This document shows positions 60,515-64,000 of a DNA stretch of 64,000 nucleotides, in pieces. The stretch is from contig NZ_FOXQ01000001.1 of NCBI RefSeq assembly GCF_900115755.1, forward strand, positions 620,001-684,000, written 5' to 3'. The number at the start of each line of letters is the position of its first letter. The first letter of the stretch is position 1. The position numbers were made by a program, and so were the translations under genes. The DNA is from Parafilimonas terrae. GTDB taxonomy: Bacteria; Bacteroidota; Bacteroidia; Chitinophagales; Chitinophagaceae. The notes beneath the pieces were generated by a model. That model saw only the letters and a program-made list of their open reading frames with translations. It was not told the origin of the DNA and did not search any database.

Positions 60515-61969
60515 TTATTGCTTAAGCTTATTAAAGTCTGTCATCAAACTATCTTCATAAGACCGGAGCATTGAATCATAATCACTGGTATTTTCTGAAA
60601 TAGCTTTGCCGGTTAACTCATAAGTCTTCAACCTGAGGTTACAATAATGAAGGATTATTTTATTACGTTCATGCAAGGCATCAGGCAACTGAAATTTATC
60701 CAGGTCATTTATGATTTTTATATTTTCATTCCAATAATGAATGCCTCTTGTAACCATTGCTTTCACCGTATCTACTGGTGTGTTTGCATTCGCATTGCTA
60801 TAAAGCATTAAAGCTTTCTTCTCGTTATCTGCAAATATTTTCATGCCTGCATCATACCTGCCAATATTATTTGGGATATTAAAACAAACAACAAAAGAAG
60901 TTGTCAATACAAAAGCAGCAAGCACAATTAATGTTGTGTATTGAAAAACGTTGGAAACAGTTTTTTTCAAGCCCGGGTAATAAGCATACCCGATTAGCAA
61001 TCCGCATATCAGTCCGCCGATATGCGCAGCATTATCAACTCCGCCCTTCATTCCATTTGCAAGGTTATAGAAAACAAATACGCTGATACTTGCCAATAAT
61101 GCTTTGCGTGCTGTTTTCTCAATGAGGTTAGTAGTAAGCATGGCAAGAAATACTCCGTATAACCCGAAAATAGCGCCTGATGCACCGGCACTGATAGTAA
61201 GCTCGTGCCAATATAAACTGTTTACGCTGCCGGCAATGCCTGTGAGCAAATAAGCTGTAAAAAAACGAAGGCTGCCTAACCTCGGTTCTAATAATAAACC
61301 TATGTATAACAACGCATACATATTTAATAAAAGATGCAGAATGCCAATATGTAAAAAGCAGTTTGTTATAACGCGCCACCATTCGCCACTTAATGTTAAG
61401 GGCCGGAAATTAGCGCCCCAGCTAATCAGTGCCTGGTTGTCGGGAAGCAAAATATTTGCGCCGGATATCACCATTAAAATAAAGATCAAGATGTTGATGT
61501 CGATTAAAAGAGGGGTGACAAAGTAGCCCTTCTCCGGTATAAATAAATTGAAAAAACTTCCTTGTGCGGCTTCTGCATTTTGAAATATTTTTTCTTTGTT
61601 TGCTTCAAATGCAGGCTGCAACTCTTCCCATTTCCGGGTTACTTCTTCATCTGTAACGGCAGGCAAAATTTCATTAAAAGATGTAATAAATCTTTCAACA
61701 TTCTTTTTGTTTACATTCCAGTCAAACATCTGGTTGCCAATGCACCGGCTTTCAATATGTGCATTATCATTTTCAACAGTAACAATGATTTCTTCACCTG
61801 AAGACCTGGCTGAAAATTTGCCGTATGCAGTGAAACCCGTTTCACTCACATGGGCAATATTCCAATTCAATTTCTTTGCTGCTTCAAGCGCAACTACCAG
61901 GAAATTCTGGCCGGAAACATTTTCCAATTCAATATTACTGGTGTACTTAGGGTTTAAGCCAAATGACAT
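60515..61969 (-). CDS. Rhomboid intramembrane serine protease with extra N- and C-terminal domains
   Basis: A 484-residue protein. Residues about 1-120 are a soluble alpha/beta domain (ALEAAKKLNWNIAHVSETGFTAYG) that I do not recognise. The rhomboid core runs from about 150 to 360: HIGILHLLLNMYALLYIG (the His/Asn motif, Asn216), GASGAIFGLYGVF with catalytic Ser264, and AHIGGLICGLLIGYAY with catalytic His316. A C-terminal soluble tail of about 120 residues follows. The Ser-His dyad is intact, so it is likely an active protease cutting membrane substrates. The extra domains may choose the substrate. Confidence 0.93.
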   Translation of the reverse strand: MSFGLNPKYTSNIELENVSGQNFLVVALEAAKKLNWNIAHVSETGFTAYGKFSARSSGEEIIVTVENDNAHIESRCIGNQMFDWNVNKKNVERFITSFNEILPAVTDEEVTRKWEELQPAFEANKEKIFQNAEAAQGSFFNLFIPEKGYFVTPLLIDINILIFILMVISGANILLPDNQALISWGANFRPLTLSGEWWRVITNCFLHIGILHLLLNMYALLYIGLLLEPRLGSLRFFTAYLLTGIAGSVNSLYWHELTISAGASGAIFGLYGVFLAMLTTNLIEKTARKALLASISVFVFYNLANGMKGGVDNAAHIGGLICGLLIGYAYYPGLKKTVSNVFQYTTLIVLAAFVLTTSFVVCFNIPNNIGRYDAGMKIFADNEKKALMLYSNANANTPVDTVKAMVTRGIHYWNENIKIINDLDKFQLPDALHERNKIILHYCNLRLKTYELTGKAISENTSDYDSMLRSYEDSLMTDFNKLKQ

Positions 61970-62260
61970 AATATTAGTTTAGGTATATGCTGTTAATAAA
62001 TTTTGGTAGTCAAAAATATAAATAAATACCAAACAATTTTGTTAGGGCTAATAATTATTGCAAGCTGTTATTCAAAACTTTGGTAAAGGAATGACAACCT
62101 TTGAAAAGTGACATCCATCAGTTCCTCATATCAGAACACCAACGGATAGTAGGAAAGTTCCATTGACACGGCAAAGCTGACAGGATGGATGCCAGAAAGG
62201 TTACATTTTTACTCCTCATGCCTCGGTCAGGCCGCTATCGCGGGCCAACCAGGTTGTAAA
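61970..62260. other. Gene-free gap, nothing recognised
   Basis: A 291-base gap between rhomboid and cytochrome genes. It has an AT-rich left part next to the rhomboid start and a right part of mixed composition ending in GGCCGCTATCGCGGGCC, which can form a short GGCC stem. No gene, RNA or convincing promoter is seen. Confidence 0.4.
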
Positions 62261-62983
62261 TCATTTCGAATAAATAACAATCGCATCCTGGCCTTTTAAG
62301 CGCTGTGCCGATTGATTCTCCAATCCATGATCAACATAACTGGCCAGCAAAAGATACGTGCCTTTGGCCGCCGGTATATGAAACGAACCCTGCGTTCCAA
62401 CAAAATAATTAGTGTTGTTATCGTTTGCAATTTTCAGTATCCATTCAACCATATTCAAAGCCTGCGTTTTATTTAGTTCCGGATGTGATGGCATGGCCAC
62501 ATTACCCCAAACACCTGTTGTTCCTTCCAGTATGCGCTTTTGCATTAAGGCAATATTAGCAGCAGTGGTTTTATACTTCTTTCCAATATCATTAAATGAA
62601 GGCCCGATCAGTTTACTGTCGAATGCATGGCAATTAAAGCAATTGGATGTTCTTATTGCTGTAAGCCCGGCAGCATCATTTTGTACAGGCTGGTTAATAA
62701 TAGCGGCGAGCTTTGTTGTATCGCGTATAAACCTTACTTCCAGCAAAACTTCTTTTGCATTTATTTCATCATACTTCGATTCTCCATCTTCTTTATCGGA
62801 AACAGTTATTGCATAATTAACCGGCGCATTACTATTAATGCTGCTATTGTTTTTTGGATTGATAATCTTTACAACGGGACGGTTATTTTGCTGCCGGTGA
62901 TTAGAAGCCCTCGCAGAAATTATTGCGGCGCAAAGAAAAACACCTGAAAATATAATGGAGAAAAATTTTATTGATCTTATCAT
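62261..62983 (-). CDS. Exported single-heme c-type cytochrome with Ig-like N-terminal domain
   Basis: A 240-residue protein with a signal sequence (SIIFSGVFLCAAIISARASN). The first domain (VKIINPKNNSSINSNAPVNY, then AITVSDKEDGESKYDE) is Ig/cadherin-like. The second is a small cytochrome c with heme site CFNCH in NCFNCHAFDSKLIGPSFNDIGKKY and an axial Met candidate in GNVAMPSHPELN. It would carry electrons in the periplasm, for example from a quinoprotein dehydrogenase. The pair with the partial amine oxidase downstream of it is only positional. Confidence 0.88.
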   Translation of the reverse strand: MIRSIKFFSIIFSGVFLCAAIISARASNHRQQNNRPVVKIINPKNNSSINSNAPVNYAITVSDKEDGESKYDEINAKEVLLEVRFIRDTTKLAAIINQPVQNDAAGLTAIRTSNCFNCHAFDSKLIGPSFNDIGKKYKTTAANIALMQKRILEGTTGVWGNVAMPSHPELNKTQALNMVEWILKIANDNNTNYFVGTQGSFHIPAAKGTYLLLASYVDHGLENQSAQRLKGQDAIVIYSK

Positions 62984-63001
62984 AACATATACTTCTTTAT
63001 A

Positions 63002-64000
63002 CTAAGCTTTGTCAATTTCTGTTGCCACGCGCTGTGCAGAACGAATGCATGATTCCATGCCCCGGCTCATATTATCAGCATAGGTTCCTGCAAAATATAA
63101 CCTTCCTTCGGGCAGCATGATCTGCGGCCAGAATTTATGCATTTCGCCCGGCGGGAAAGGCCTCATTTCACATGCAGGCGCATATTTATCTTTTGTCCAG
63201 TCAAAGGTTAAAGCCTGTTCTATTGTATCATGCTTGCCAGGGTACACTTCCCTGAAAGCAGCCAGTACACGCTGCGGCGAAAGGCCGCCCGGCCCAAACG
63301 CTTTCAATATAATTTTTGTTGAATCAACCTGGTTTGTCTCCATCCATACAGAAGAAATATCCGGATGCTCAAACTCCATGTTGATGCTTTTAAAACCATC
63401 ATCCAACCAAAATTTTGTTGCTGCTTCAAACACATAAAAAGGATGAGATGAATATTGCAGGTTATCAATCACGTATTGCTTTTCGGGAGATAAAGCCGGT
63501 GTAACCTGGATGTTTTTAAACACAGGCAGCGTAATGCAGTTAACAAAATAATCAGCAGTTATTTGCTGCTCATCATCGCGGTTATATGCTTTATATGAAA
63601 CAGTAACGTTGCCGGCATTATGCTGAATAGTCGTAACAGCATGGTTTAGTTTTAAACGGTTGCCCAATTTTTTTGCAAACGCAATAGGCAGTTGCTCATT
63701 GCCATCTTTTAAATGAAAAGTTTCTCCTTCAGAAAGCGGGATGCTCCTGGCCTTCATAATATACAACCGCCATACAGCATACAATGCAGAAACATTTTTG
63801 CCGCCCAGGGAATTGAGCGCAGCGGCTGAAGCGCCCTCTCTTTTATAAAGATCATACAACGATATTGCATCGAGGTCATCATACCCAACACCGAAAGGCT
63901 GGTAAGCATCTTTAAAATTCGTTGTGTATTTATCAATATAAAAAGCGCTTAATGCATACCTTGGGTTTTTGGAAAGAAATTGCACTTCCTTATCATTAAA
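63002..64000 (-). CDS. FAD-dependent amine oxidase-family protein, N-terminus beyond window
   Basis: The C-terminal ~330 residues of a flavin monoamine oxidase-type protein. Its frame continues to the right edge, so the FAD-binding GxGxxG start is outside. Visible features are YGDD-like GVGYDDLDAISLYDLYKREG, the substrate-domain run LPIAFAKKLGNRLKLNHAVTTIQHN, DYFVNCITLPVFKNI, and the end motif EGRLYFAGTYADNMSRGMESCIRSAQRVATEI, typical of the FAD-binding C-terminal part. Substrate unknown. It is 18 bases upstream of the cytochrome gene on the same strand and may be co-transcribed. Confidence 0.85.
   Translation of the reverse strand, partial: FNDKEVQFLSKNPRYALSAFYIDKYTTNFKDAYQPFGVGYDDLDAISLYDLYKREGASAAALNSLGGKNVSALYAVWRLYIMKARSIPLSEGETFHLKDGNEQLPIAFAKKLGNRLKLNHAVTTIQHNAGNVTVSYKAYNRDDEQQITADYFVNCITLPVFKNIQVTPALSPEKQYVIDNLQYSSHPFYVFEAATKFWLDDGFKSINMEFEHPDISSVWMETNQVDSTKIILKAFGPGGLSPQRVLAAFREVYPGKHDTIEQALTFDWTKDKYAPACEMRPFPPGEMHKFWPQIMLPEGRLYFAGTYADNMSRGMESCIRSAQRVATEIDKA

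Noticed and set aside
1-64000. tRNA, rRNA, CRISPR arrays, insertion sequences, prophage genes
   Set aside because: No cloverleaf, rRNA core sequence, regularly spaced repeat array, transposase motif or phage structural gene was seen in any gap or frame.

Overview
The window looks like a chromosomal segment of a low-to-moderate G+C member of the Bacteroidota, most likely the Chitinophagaceae. Supporting signs are the large FtsX/MacB-type permeases ending in ANPVKSLRTE, a histidine kinase with the H-box SHDLQEP, MKK...AQ-type signal peptides, no consistent Shine-Dalgarno sites, Bacteroidota-style promoters (TTTG about 20 bases before TAnnTTTG-like boxes), and intergenic palindromes common in this phylum. 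The family assignment is inference. I see no rRNA, tRNA, CRISPR array, insertion sequence or prophage.

Layout. 0-7.5 kb: the start of mazG, two envelope proteins, then a TetR-controlled tripartite multidrug efflux set (tetR, HlyD/EmrA, DHA2 MFS, TolC). 7.5-15 kb: an FtsX-type permease behind a sigma-54-like promoter, a nitrilase-family amidase, and a six-PAS histidine kinase overlapping its response regulator. 15-22 kb: a complete six-gene ebo cluster (eboA to eboF, minus strand). 22-25.5 kb: a DMT exporter, a decayed N-acylglucosamine 2-epimerase, a sialidase and an exported alpha-barrel protein with a DxDD motif. 25.5-32.3 kb: a class I isoprenoid-synthase-like enzyme, exbD/exbB, a Uma2 protein, recF, an M1 peptidase and a DUF2807 protein. 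32.6-41.2 kb: two more FtsX permeases and two 3'-end relics of this family, with START-domain proteins, a GlxA-type regulator and a PIN toxin-antitoxin pair between them. 41-47 kb: a YhcH-like protein, a sorbosone-dehydrogenase-like lipoprotein, a gene behind a palindromic promoter and a Cys-Cys leader peptide, and a flavin halogenase/O-methyltransferase/thioesterase trio. 48-53 kb: a NatAB-like ABC exporter, a COG2509 flavoprotein, VanZ and gcvH. 53.5-59 kb: GH20 hexosaminidase, DUF1080, Gfo/Idh and NagB-like genes, a likely amino-sugar glycan route. 59-64 kb: small membrane proteins, a rhomboid protease, a c-type cytochrome and a partial amine oxidase.

The most interesting signals lie outside the genes. 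(1) A repeated leader element (2.4, 6.0, 49.4 and 53.5 kb) ends exactly at a start codon each time. It has a conserved ATGAAAC/GTTTCAT stem that also opens a mini-ORF, then an A-rich spacer and TACGA-ATG. (2) Two FtsX genes share a palindrome (TGTnCGnnnnCGTACA) 51-52 bases upstream of near-identical sigma-54-like boxes, which suggests a common regulon. (3) An operator plus Cys-Cys mini-ORF sits before an unrecognised duplicated-domain protein. (4) A possible class I/class II terpenoid enzyme pair is present, though one member carries a signal peptide.
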